A stretch of DNA of 8,070 nucleotides. Origin: a bacterium (GTDB taxonomy: Bacteria; UBA8248). Below, one piece after another: positions 1-6,567 of this stretch. The notes under the pieces are model-generated. The model was not told where the DNA came from, made no database searches, and was given only the letters and a program-made list of their open reading frames with translations. The stretch spans positions 1 to 8,070 of the forward strand of contig JAQBZT010000127.1 of the NCBI GenBank assembly GCA_027622355.1, given 5' to 3'. The number at the start of each line of letters is the position of its first letter. Positions within the stretch are counted from its first letter, which is position 1. The translations under genes were made by a program, and so were the position numbers.

Positions 1-125
1 CCCTCATGAACTATGCGAATGCGCGGGGGGTGGACCTCTCCCGCGCCGTCGCCGAAAAAATGGCGGAGATCGACCGCCGCAGACTTCAGGACAGCGCATC
101 CGGCCCCGAAGGACCGGACGCCTAG
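1..125 (+). CDS. C-terminal fragment of an unidentified protein, possibly a MazG-like nucleotide pyrophosphohydrolase
   Basis: The reading frame open from base 3 to the TAG at 123-125 gives the last 40 residues of a protein whose start lies outside the window. The tail begins LMNYANARGVDLSRAVAEKM and then becomes charged and Gly/Pro/Asp-rich, as expected for a disordered C-terminus. The pattern of a helix with Asn, then a G-V-D-L turn, then a helix ending in E-K-M and arginines resembles the last helices of all-alpha NTP pyrophosphohydrolases of the MazG type. The match is by eye over about 27 residues and is weak. Only 27 bases separate its stop from folE2, so the two are probably co-transcribed. 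The gene's reality is supported by the clean stop directly before the folE2 ribosome binding site; its function is a guess. Confidence 0.5.
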   Translation, partial: LMNYANARGVDLSRAVAEKMAEIDRRRLQDSASGPEGPDA

Positions 126-152
126 AGGCTGCCGAGAAAGGAACTGCCCGCA

Positions 153-962
153 ATGACCATCAATCCGCTGGATGTGACCGAGCTGGCCGACGTTCAGGCG
201 AGCCCCGATCAAAGGCAGGTGGATATCGACAAGGTGGGGGTGAAGAACATCCGCTACCCCATCGTGGTGAAGGATCGCGCCAAGGAAGCGCAGAACACGG
301 TGGGCCTGGTGAGCATGTACGTCGATCTGCCGCACCATTTCAAGGGAACCCACATGAGCCGTTTTCTCGAGATCTTGAACGAGAACAACGGGCTAATCAG
401 TATCGAGCGCCTGCCGCATCTTCTGCAGACCATGCGTGAGCGCCTCGACGCCGAGACGGCGCATTTTTCGGTCTCCTTTCCCTATTTCATGAAAAAGGCG
501 GCTCCCGTCACCGGCTCCGAGGGGGTGATGTCCTACGAATGCGTCTTCGAGGCTTCGATGGGCGCGGGCAACGACTTTGTCCTCTCTGTTGAGGTTCCGG
601 TCACGACGCTGTGTCCCTGCTCGAAGGAGATCAGCGATCGCGGGGCGCACAACCAGCGGGGGGTGGTGGCTCTCCGGGCGCGGTTCGAGGGGGAACTCTG
701 GATCGAGGAGCTGATCGAGCTGGTCGAGGGCGCGGCAAGCTGCGATCTCTATCCCGTTCTCAAGCGCGAGGACGAGAAGTTCGTCACCGAAAAGGCGTTC
801 GACAACCCCCGGTTCGTGGAAGACCTTGTGCGGGAGATCGCGCTTCGCCTCAGACAGGATGCGCGCATTCGCTGGTTCCGGGTGGAGGTGGAGAATTTCG
901 AGTCCATCCACGCGCACAATGCATTTGCCTCCATCGAGGAGATGCGCGGAGAGAGTGCCTAG
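153..962 (+). CDS. folE2: GTP cyclohydrolase FolE2 (type IB)
   Basis: This cytoplasmic enzyme converts GTP to 7,8-dihydroneopterin triphosphate, the first step of tetrahydrofolate synthesis; in some bacteria the product also feeds queuosine synthesis. It is the metal-flexible alternative to the zinc enzyme FolE. The 269-residue length is normal for the family (COG1469). Recognisable blocks are HFKGTHMSRF (62-71), TTLCPCSKEISDRGAHNQRG (151-170), the Y-P-V-L-K-R-E-D-E-K-F-V-T-E-K-A-F-D-N-P block (200-219) and ESIHAHNAFA (250-259). In the family, the metal site uses the Cys of the CPC motif (C154 or C156 here), the His of GAHNQR (H166), a Glu and a His near the C-terminus; candidates for all are present. 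The ATG is preceded by AAAGGA at 137-142 with ten bases between. No FolE paralogue is visible in the window. A terminator follows 23 bases after the stop, so folE2 ends its transcription unit. Confidence 0.96.
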   Translation: MTINPLDVTELADVQASPDQRQVDIDKVGVKNIRYPIVVKDRAKEAQNTVGLVSMYVDLPHHFKGTHMSRFLEILNENNGLISIERLPHLLQTMRERLDAETAHFSVSFPYFMKKAAPVTGSEGVMSYECVFEASMGAGNDFVLSVEVPVTTLCPCSKEISDRGAHNQRGVVALRARFEGELWIEELIELVEGAASCDLYPVLKREDEKFVTEKAFDNPRFVEDLVREIALRLRQDARIRWFRVEVENFESIHAHNAFASIEEMRGESA

Positions 963-985
963 CGCGCCCGGCTCTCGCCGTGATG

Positions 986-1014
986 CCGCCGGGTGTTAGC
1001 CCGGCGGTTTTTTT
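986..1014 (+). terminator. Intrinsic terminator of the folE2 transcript
   Basis: A perfect 8-base-pair GC stem (CCGCCGGG at 986-993 and CCCGGCGG at 1000-1007) encloses the six-base loop TGTTAG and is followed at once by seven T residues (1008-1014). This is a textbook factor-independent terminator on the + strand, 23 bases after the folE2 stop. It separates folE2 from metH and implies that metH has its own promoter. Confidence 0.93.
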
Positions 1015-1049
1015 GCGCAAATGGCGTGCCCGGTTCGCTCCGGATTCGA

Positions 1050-1058
1050 TGATATAGT
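1050..1058 (+). promoter_or_regulatory. Extended -10 promoter for metH
   Basis: TGATATAGT at 1050-1058 matches the extended -10 consensus TGnTATAAT in every position except one. It lies in the short AT-containing patch between the folE2 terminator and metH. I see no good -35 hexamer at 15-18 bases upstream, which fits an extended -10 promoter. Transcription would start near 1065, giving a leader of about 48 bases. An in-frame ATG at 1059 overlaps the -10 itself and therefore cannot be the metH start if this promoter is used. Confidence 0.55.
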
Positions 1059-1064
1059 ATGCGG

Positions 1065-1112
1065 TGCCCCCAAGGCGGGGCATTTCGGGATGGGGCCGGC
1101 CCCGGAGGAGAG
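1065..1112 (+). promoter_or_regulatory. Short GC-rich metH leader with a hairpin, a palindrome and the ribosome binding site
   Basis: TGCCCC (1065-1070) can pair with GGGGCA (1077-1082) over a six-base loop. The perfect 12-base palindrome GGGGCCGGCCCC (1092-1103) runs directly into the ribosome binding site GGAGGAG (1104-1110). The GCCCC of the first hairpin could instead pair with GGGGC of the palindrome, so two folds exclude each other. The leader is far too short for a SAM-I or cobalamin riboswitch, and I do not recognise any known riboswitch core. The structures are visible; a regulatory role is inference. Confidence 0.4.
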
Positions 1113-4100
1113 ATGGTCACGGCGGAAAAAACGACCCAGGGACAGCGGACAGCCATGTTGCCCCCGCTTCTTCAGTCCCGGATTCTGATCCTCGATGGGG
1201 CCATGGGCACGATGATCCAGGCCCGCGGTCTCGATGAGCGCGACTTCCGGGGGGAGCGGTTCGCGGATCACCCCTGCAGTCTCAAGGGGAACAACGATCT
1301 GCTCTGCCTCACCCAGCCCCAGATCATCAAAGACATCCACCGCGCCTATCTCGAGGCGGGGGCGGACATCATCGAGACCAATTCGTTCAATTCCACCGCG
1401 ATCTCCCAGGCGGACTACCAGCTCGAAGATCAGGTTTATGATCTCAATTTCGCCGCGGCGCGGCTCGCCCGCGAGGCGGCCGATGAATTCGAGGCGGGTG
1501 GCTCCGCCCAGGTCCGTTTCGTCGCCGGCGTCCTCGGCCCCACCAACCGGACCGCCTCCCTCTCGCCCGATGTGAACGATCCGGGCTTCCGGAACATCAC
1601 CTTCGATGCGCTGGTGGAAGCCTACACCGAATCCATCCGCGGCCTCCTCGACGGCGGTTCCGACTTGCTCCTCGTCGAGACGATCTTCGACACGCTGAAC
1701 TGCAAGGCCGCCCTGTTCGCCATCGAGCAATATTTCGAGGAGAACGGCGTTCGCACCCCCGTCATGATCTCGGGAACCATCACCGACGCCAGCGGCCGTA
1801 CCCTCTCGGGACAAACCACCGAGGCGTTCTGGAACTCGATCTCCTTCGCGAAGCCGATTTGCGTCGGCCTCAACTGCGCGCTCGGGGCGGCCGAACTCCG
1901 CCAGTACGTCGAGGAGCTTTCCCGTGTCGCCGACACCTATGTCAGCGTTCACCCGAATGCGGGGCTTCCGAACGAATTCGGCGAGTACGACGACACCCCC
2001 GAATACATGGCCGGGATCATGGAGGAGTTCGCCCAGAGCGGGTTTCTGAACGTTGCGGGCGGCTGCTGCGGGACGACGCCGGCCCACATCAAGGCCATCG
2101 CGGAGGTGATGCGGAAGGCCGCTCCCCGGAAGATTCCCGAGGTTCCGCGCAGGTGCCGCCTCAGCGGCCTCGAGCCCCTGAACATCGGTCCCGGGATGAA
2201 CTTCGTGAACATCGGAGAGCGGACCAACGTCGCGGGCTCGGCCCGTTTCGCCAAGCTCATCCGGGAGGAGGCCTACGAGAAAGCGCTCGAGGTGGCCCGC
2301 CATCAGGTGGAGAACGGCGCCCAGATCATCGACGTGAACATGGACGAGGGCATGCTGGACTCAGTTCACGCGATGACGACCTTCCTGCGCCTCATCGCCG
2401 TTGAGCCCGACATCAGCCGCGTTCCCATTATGATCGACTCCTCGAAGTGGGAGGTGCTCGAGGCGGGCCTCAAGTGTGTCCAGGGCAAGGGCATCGTCAA
2501 CTCCATCAGCCTCAAGGAGGGGGAGGGCCCTTTTCTTGAGCAGGCCCGGCGGGTGCACCGCTACGGCGCGGCGGTGCTCGTCATGGCCTTCGACGAGGAG
2601 GGCCAGGCGGAAACCGCCGAGCGCAAGGCGGAGATCTGCACGCGGGCCTATCGCCTTTTGATCGAGAAAGCGGGTTTTGAGCCGCAGGACATCATCTTCG
2701 ATCCCAATATTTTCGCGGTGGCGACCGGCATCGAAGCGCACAACGGCTATGCGTGCGCCTATTTCGAGGCGATCCGGCAGATCAAGGAAAACCTGCCCCA
2801 CGCCCTGATCAGCGGCGGGGTCAGCAACGTGTCGTTCTCCTTTCGGGGCAACGACCCGGTGCGCGAGGCGATGCACTCGGCCTTTCTCTATCACGCCATC
2901 CGCGCCGGCATGGACATGGGCATCGTGAATGCCGCCCAGCTGACGGTCTATGAGCAGATTCCCGCCGATCTGCTCGAACGCATCGAGGATGTGATTCTGA
3001 ACCGCCGCCCGGACGCCACCGACCGGCTCCTCGAGGTGGCCGATTCGGTCAAGGGCCAGGTGCATGAGAAAAGAGAGGATTTGAGCTGGCGGGACTTCCC
3101 GGTGGGAACGCGCCTCGCCCAAGCCCTCGTCAAGGGGATTGCCGAATATATCACCCAGGACACCGAGGAAGCGCGTCAGCAGGCGAAGCGGGCGATCGAG
3201 GTTATCGAGGGTCCCTTGATGGACGGCATGAACATCGTCGGCGATCTGTTCGGCTCGGGCCAGATGTTTCTTCCGCAGGTGGTCAAGAGCGCCCGCGTGA
3301 TGAAGGCGGCGGTCGCGCATCTGATCCCCTTCATCGAGGCCGAGAAAGCCGACGGCGAAGGAAGCAGCAGCAACGGGAAAGTCGTCATCGCGACGGTCAA
3401 GGGCGATGTCCACGACATCGGGAAAAACATCGTTGCCGTGGTGCTCCAGTGCAACAACTACGAAGTGATCGACATGGGCGTCATGGTGCCTGCCGCCGAT
3501 ATTCTGAAAAAGGCGAAAGAGGTAGGCGCCGACATCATCGGCCTGAGCGGCCTGATCACGCCCTCGCTCGAGGAGATGGCGCACGTGGCGGGCGAGATGG
3601 AGCGCGAGGGCTTTCAGGTGCCGCTCCTCATCGGAGGCGCCACGACCTCGCGCGTTCACACGGCGGTAAAGATTGAGCCTCGCTACAGCGGGCCGACGAT
3701 TTATGTGCTCGACGCCTCGCGGAGCGTCGGGGTGGTTGGGAATCTGATGGCGCCCGGGCAGCGGGAGGCTTTCACCGAGCAGGTGCGGGCGGAGTATGCG
3801 GGGTTACGGGAAAATCACGAGGGCCGCCGGAAACGCTCCCAGATGTGCACGCTCGAGGAGGCCCGTGCCAACCGCTTCGAAGCCGATTGGGAGAAGACGC
3901 CCCCGCCGCGGCCGCGCTTGATCGGGGAGGAGGTGTTCGAGGATTACCCGCTCGATGAGCTTCGCGATCGAATCGACTGGACGCCCTTTTTCAGTACCTG
4001 GGAGCTCGCCGGAACTTTCCCCAAGATTCTCGAGGATAAAAATGTGGGCGAGGCGGCCCGCAGTCTCTACGAGGACGCCCTGTCCATGCTTGAGGATATC

Positions 4101-4856
4101 GTCGAGCGGAAGCTTCTGAAGGCGAGGGGAGTGATCGCCATTTTGCCGGCGGCGCGCTCGGGGAGCGATGATGTGGATGTCTTCACGAGTGGATCGAAAG
4201 ATGAGATTGCGCTGCGCGTCCACTTTCTCCGCCAGCAGATCAAAAAGGCGCCCGGCACGCCCAACTTCTGTCTGGCCGACTTCATCGCCCCCCCCGGGAG
4301 CGGGGTGGGGGATTATCTCGGGTTTTTCGCCGTGACGGCGGGGATCGGCCTCGGCGCTCTCGTGTCGGAATACGAGAAGAAGAACGACGACTACAGCGCC
4401 ATCATGGCCAAGGCGCTGGCCGATCGGCTCGCCGAGGCCTTCGCCGAGCGGCTCCACGAGCGCGTGCGCAAGGAATTCTGGGGGTACGCCCCCGGCGAGG
4501 CCCTCGACAGTGCGCTGCTCATCCAGGAGCGCTACCGCGGGATCCGCCCGGCACCGGGGTATCCGGCCTGCCCGGATCACACCGAGAAAGGACCTCTTTT
4601 TGCTCTGCTCCGACCGGAGGAGCGAGCCGCGATCCGCCTTACCGAGAGCTTCGCCATGATGCCGGCCGCCTCGGTGAGCGGCTATTACTTCTCCCATCCC
4701 GCGGCCCGCTACTTCGGCGTGGGGAAGGTGGGGAAAGACCAAGTGGCGGACTACGCCCGCCGAAAGGAAATTCTCCTCGCCGAGGCCGAAAAGTGGCTTG
4801 CGCCGAATCTGGGCTATGACCCGCGTGCGGAGGAAGCGGACAAGTCCCCGGCCTAG
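1113..4856 (+). CDS. metH: Cobalamin-dependent methionine synthase MetH
   Basis: MetH transfers the methyl group of 5-methyltetrahydrofolate through cobalamin to homocysteine, giving methionine and tetrahydrofolate in the cytoplasm. From ATG 1113 the protein has 1247 residues (E. coli 1227) and all four modules. The homocysteine domain (about 15-345) has zinc ligands C255 (GLNCALG) and C318/C319 (GGCCGTTP). The pterin domain (about 355-615) carries NIGERTN near 366-372. The cobalamin cap and Rossmann domains (about 655-900) have D765-x-H767-x-x-G770 and S818, matching the E. coli D757-H759-S810 triad with H767 as lower axial ligand. The reactivation domain (about 930-1240) has the SAM-binding RPAPGYPACP from R1145. 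ATG 1113 is chosen because GGAGGAG lies just upstream. ATG 1059 would overlap the promoter, and ATG 1155 has a poorer site. The spacing is short. The gene is intact and stands alone between a terminator and a hairpin. Confidence 0.97.
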   Translation: MVTAEKTTQGQRTAMLPPLLQSRILILDGAMGTMIQARGLDERDFRGERFADHPCSLKGNNDLLCLTQPQIIKDIHRAYLEAGADIIETNSFNSTAISQADYQLEDQVYDLNFAAARLAREAADEFEAGGSAQVRFVAGVLGPTNRTASLSPDVNDPGFRNITFDALVEAYTESIRGLLDGGSDLLLVETIFDTLNCKAALFAIEQYFEENGVRTPVMISGTITDASGRTLSGQTTEAFWNSISFAKPICVGLNCALGAAELRQYVEELSRVADTYVSVHPNAGLPNEFGEYDDTPEYMAGIMEEFAQSGFLNVAGGCCGTTPAHIKAIAEVMRKAAPRKIPEVPRRCRLSGLEPLNIGPGMNFVNIGERTNVAGSARFAKLIREEAYEKALEVARHQVENGAQIIDVNMDEGMLDSVHAMTTFLRLIAVEPDISRVPIMIDSSKWEVLEAGLKCVQGKGIVNSISLKEGEGPFLEQARRVHRYGAAVLVMAFDEEGQAETAERKAEICTRAYRLLIEKAGFEPQDIIFDPNIFAVATGIEAHNGYACAYFEAIRQIKENLPHALISGGVSNVSFSFRGNDPVREAMHSAFLYHAIRAGMDMGIVNAAQLTVYEQIPADLLERIEDVILNRRPDATDRLLEVADSVKGQVHEKREDLSWRDFPVGTRLAQALVKGIAEYITQDTEEARQQAKRAIEVIEGPLMDGMNIVGDLFGSGQMFLPQVVKSARVMKAAVAHLIPFIEAEKADGEGSSSNGKVVIATVKGDVHDIGKNIVAVVLQCNNYEVIDMGVMVPAADILKKAKEVGADIIGLSGLITPSLEEMAHVAGEMEREGFQVPLLIGGATTSRVHTAVKIEPRYSGPTIYVLDASRSVGVVGNLMAPGQREAFTEQVRAEYAGLRENHEGRRKRSQMCTLEEARANRFEADWEKTPPPRPRLIGEEVFEDYPLDELRDRIDWTPFFSTWELAGTFPKILEDKNVGEAARSLYEDALSMLEDIVERKLLKARGVIAILPAARSGSDDVDVFTSGSKDEIALRVHFLRQQIKKAPGTPNFCLADFIAPPGSGVGDYLGFFAVTAGIGLGALVSEYEKKNDDYSAIMAKALADRLAEAFAERLHERVRKEFWGYAPGEALDSALLIQERYRGIRPAPGYPACPDHTEKGPLFALLRPEERAAIRLTESFAMMPAASVSGYYFSHPAARYFGVGKVGKDQVADYARRKEILLAEAEKWLAPNLGYDPRAEEADKSPA

Positions 4857-4875
4857 CAGCGCAATCTCCTGCCCT

Positions 4876-4904
4876 GGCCCGAAAAACGGCGGTTTTTGCG
4901 GGCC
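4876..4904 (+). terminator. Hairpin after metH, probable transcript end
   Basis: GGCCCG-AAAAAC (4876-4887) pairs with GTTTTT-(G)-CGGGCC (4892-4904), giving 12 base pairs with one bulged G at 4898 and the four-base loop GGCG. It starts 19 bases after the metH stop. No T-run follows on the + strand; the T-run forms part of the stem. It could stabilise the metH 3' end or work as a weak terminator in either direction. The structure is clear, its function is inferred. Confidence 0.5.
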
Positions 4905-4926
4905 GAACCAGCGGGTCTTTCTCCAA

Positions 4927-4956
4927 TTGACGGCCTGCGGATGGATTGTCTAGAGT
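4927..4956 (+). promoter_or_regulatory. Probable sigma70-type promoter for tRNA-Leu (and perhaps tig)
   Basis: TTGACG (4927-4932) matches five of six bases of the -35 consensus. TAGAGT (4951-4956), 18 bases further on, matches four of six of the -10 consensus. Transcription would start near 4963, about 70 bases before the mature tRNA end. This is the best promoter I can see in the gene-free stretch between metH and the tRNA. The weak -10 lowers confidence. Confidence 0.5.
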
Positions 4957-4962
4957 GTCCAC

Positions 4963-4991
4963 CTTCGGGGCCGCGTTGCGGCCCTTTGAAG
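4963..4991 (+). other. GC hairpin in the tRNA 5' leader
   Basis: GGGCCGC (4968-4974) pairs perfectly with GCGGCCC (4978-4984) over the three-base loop GTT. CTTC (4963-4966) and GAAG (4988-4991) can extend the stem across an unpaired G and an internal TTT. It begins where transcripts from the proposed promoter would start. It could shape 5' processing of the tRNA precursor, or be a second transcription stop for metH, although only three T residues follow. Its role is unknown. Confidence 0.4.
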
Positions 4992-5032
4992 TGTATGGCG
5001 GCGATTCGGCTTGGAAGGGGGAAAACGGCCCC

Positions 5033-5117
5033 GCGAAGGTGGCGGAACCGGTAGACGCGCAGGATTTAGGATCCTGTGCCTTCGGGCGTGGGGGTTCGAG
5101 TCCCCCCCTTCGCACCA
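5033..5117 (+). tRNA. tRNA-Leu, anticodon UAG
   Basis: The 85-base sequence folds as a complete class II tRNA. Acceptor arm GCGAAGG (5033-5039) pairs with CCTTCGC (5107-5113), with discriminator A5114 and an encoded CCA at 5115-5117. The anticodon stem CAGGA/TCCTG (5060-5064, 5072-5076) holds loop TTTAGGA with anticodon TAG at 5067-5069. The long variable arm has the stem GCC-TTCG-GGC within 5077-5089. The T arm GGGGG/CCCCC (5090-5094, 5102-5106) holds loop TTCGAGT. The long variable arm, A73 and UAG anticodon identify leucine. It reads CUA and, with wobble, other CUN codons. It stands alone, between metH and tig. Confidence 0.97.
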
Positions 5118-5120
5118 CGG

Positions 5121-5160
5121 TTGCCCGTATCACGCTTGCCCGTATCACGCTTGATCACGC
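5121..5160 (+). repeat. Tandem 15-base direct repeat, two full copies and one shortened copy
   Basis: TTGCCCGTATCACGC occurs at 5121-5135 and again, identical and adjacent, at 5136-5150. A third copy, TTGATCACGC (5151-5160), lacks five internal bases. The array starts four bases after the CCA end of tRNA-Leu. The bases just before it (CCACGG) resemble the end of a unit (TCACGC), so the array may have grown from the tRNA boundary. I see no other copy of the unit in the window. Confidence 0.9.
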
Positions 5161-5162
5161 TC

Positions 5163-5177
5163 CCCGGCAGGGCCGGG
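5163..5177 (+). other. Small GC hairpin between the repeat and tig
   Basis: CCCGGC (5163-5168) pairs with GCCGGG (5172-5177) over the loop AGG. The T-rich tract that follows starts only at 5186, eight bases further on, so this is at best a weak terminator or attenuator. It may protect the 3' end of the tRNA precursor or mark the 5' end of the tig leader. The AT-rich bases 5185-5198 lie between it and the tig ribosome binding site. Confidence 0.3.
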
Positions 5178-5213
5178 CGGGCGGATATTTTATTATTTGC
5201 AAGGAGCCGATGC

Positions 5214-6563
5214 ATGCCGGCCACTGTCACCGACGTTGATGCCTGTACGAAAAAGCTCGAGGTGGGCGTTCCCCGGGCCGATGTGGACAAAGAGATGGAG
5301 CGCGCCTACAAGCGTCTGAGCGGGCGCGTGCGCATCAAGGGATTCCGGAAGGGGAAGATTCCCCGGAACGTTCTGGAACGCTACTACAGCGAAGAGGTCC
5401 GCGCCGAGGTCCTCAACCGCGTGATCAGCGACTCTTACCGCTCGCTTCTCGAAGAGAAGGGGATGCGCCCGGTCGGGGAGCCGAACGTCACCGACATCCA
5501 GATGGAAGATGATGCGCCCGAGCTGACCTACAAGGCCACGGTGGAAGTGATTCCTCCGTTCGAACTCGCTCCCTATACCGGTCTGGAAGTACAGGTGAAG
5601 AGCCAGCCCATCACCGATGAAGCGGTGGATGCGGAAATCGATAAATTGCGCAAATCCGCCGCGACGTTCGAGGATGTCGAGCGCCCCTCCCGGCCGGGCG
5701 ATTACGTCATGTTCGACATCGAGGGTTTCGATGGCGGGGAGCCGGTGGCGAACACGAAGGGGGAAAACCAGTCGGCTCTCCTTGGCGAAGCGCAGGCCGA
5801 GCCCGAGCTCGAGGCGGCGCTCACCGGGATCGAGCCGGGCGCGGAGCGCGAATTCGAGGTGGATGTCCCCGAGAACGCCCCCCCCGAGCTGCAGGGGAAG
5901 AAGCTTCTCTTCCGGGTGAAGTGCCGCTCCATCAAGGAGCCGAACCCGCCCGCGCTCGACGATGATTTCGTCAAATCCCTCGGCAGGGGTTTTTCCACTG
6001 CCGATGAGCTTCGCGAGCAGTTTCGCAAGGATCTGGAGTCCTACCAGGAAACCGCCGTCCACTCCCAGGGCATCGAGGAGATGATGCGGAAGCTGTGCGA
6101 GGCGAACCCCTTCGAGGTTCCGCCGACGCTGATCCAGAATCATTCGGTCCAGCAGATTCACGACTACGAACACCAGCTTCAACACCAGAATCCCGAGGCC
6201 CGGATCGACGACGTCCAGCGCGAGCAGATGATGACGGTGCTGGCCCCCGAGTCGGAGCGCCGGGTGCGCGAGTTGATCCTGGTGGACCGGGTTCAGGAGA
6301 AAGAGGATATCCATGTCGTTCCGGGGGAAATCGAGGCGTACGTGCAGGAAATGGCCGCCCGCTACCGGATGGAGCCCGAGAAGCTGCAAAAGCGCCTGGC
6401 CATGACGGGTGGCATGGAATCCATTGTCCGGAATATGGCGTATAATAAGACGGTGGAATGGTTGTATGAGCGGGCAATGGTGGAGGTGATTGTCGAGGAG
6501 GGGGGCTCCGGTGAGGAGGCCCCTGAAGCAGAAGCCGCCGCCGATTCTGAAGAGAAAGGATAG
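5214..6563 (+). CDS. tig: Trigger factor, ribosome-associated chaperone
   Basis: Trigger factor binds ribosomal protein uL23 at the exit tunnel and shields nascent chains. The 449-residue length is close to E. coli (432). The N-terminal ribosome-binding domain (about 1-115) carries GFRKGKIP at 43-50, the ribosome-docking signature at the same position as in E. coli. A divergent FKBP-type domain follows (about 155-243), starting at RPGDYVMFDIEG and ending near KCRSIKEPNPP. The helical C-terminal chaperone domain (about 248-430) begins ALDDDFVKSLG and ends in an acidic Glu/Ala-rich tail. ATG 5214 is chosen because AAGGAG (5201-5206) lies seven bases upstream and the N-terminus aligns with the family. 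An upstream in-frame ATG at 5076 lies inside the tRNA and is rejected. The FKBP pocket looks degenerate (see findings). The stop is four bases from clpP, so the two genes are translationally close and surely co-transcribed. Confidence 0.96.
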   Translation: MPATVTDVDACTKKLEVGVPRADVDKEMERAYKRLSGRVRIKGFRKGKIPRNVLERYYSEEVRAEVLNRVISDSYRSLLEEKGMRPVGEPNVTDIQMEDDAPELTYKATVEVIPPFELAPYTGLEVQVKSQPITDEAVDAEIDKLRKSAATFEDVERPSRPGDYVMFDIEGFDGGEPVANTKGENQSALLGEAQAEPELEAALTGIEPGAEREFEVDVPENAPPELQGKKLLFRVKCRSIKEPNPPALDDDFVKSLGRGFSTADELREQFRKDLESYQETAVHSQGIEEMMRKLCEANPFEVPPTLIQNHSVQQIHDYEHQLQHQNPEARIDDVQREQMMTVLAPESERRVRELILVDRVQEKEDIHVVPGEIEAYVQEMAARYRMEPEKLQKRLAMTGGMESIVRNMAYNKTVEWLYERAMVEVIVEEGGSGEEAPEAEAAADSEEKG

Positions 6564-6567
6564 TACT

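Noticed and set aside
1059..1112. N-terminal extension of MetH by 18 residues
   Set aside because: The ATG overlaps the -10 element and has no ribosome binding site; the extra residues have no match in MetH.
1015..1112. SAM, SAH or cobalamin riboswitch upstream of metH
   Set aside because: The space after the terminator and promoter is too short for the larger classes, and I could not see the conserved core of the shorter ones.
996..2303. A 435-residue open frame on the minus strand opposite metH, and a similar 432-residue one at 2361-3659
   Set aside because: Long antisense frames are common opposite GC-rich genes. The products have low-complexity Arg/Gly/Asp/Val-rich composition and no recognisable domain, while the + strand encodes a complete MetH.
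3804..4742. Minus-strand frame of 312 residues opposite the MetH activation domain
   Set aside because: It is a shadow of metH; the + strand matches the E. coli MetH C-terminus closely.
5121..5160. CRISPR-like array
   Set aside because: The units are directly adjacent with no spacers, and there are only two full copies.
5076..5213. N-terminal extension of trigger factor by 46 residues
   Set aside because: It would start inside the tRNA and translate the tandem repeat. ATG 5214 has a strong ribosome binding site and the family's usual N-terminus.
5118..5213. Attachment site or integrated-element remnant at the tRNA 3' end
   Set aside because: The repeats do not copy the tRNA 3' segment, no integrase or foreign gene is nearby, and tig follows directly.
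4946..5239. Small + strand protein overlapping the tRNA, and a minus-strand one at 4639-5148
   Set aside because: Both translate the tRNA-Leu gene itself. Peptides such as GRGGSSPPLRT and GGLEPPRP are typical spurious products of tRNA genes.
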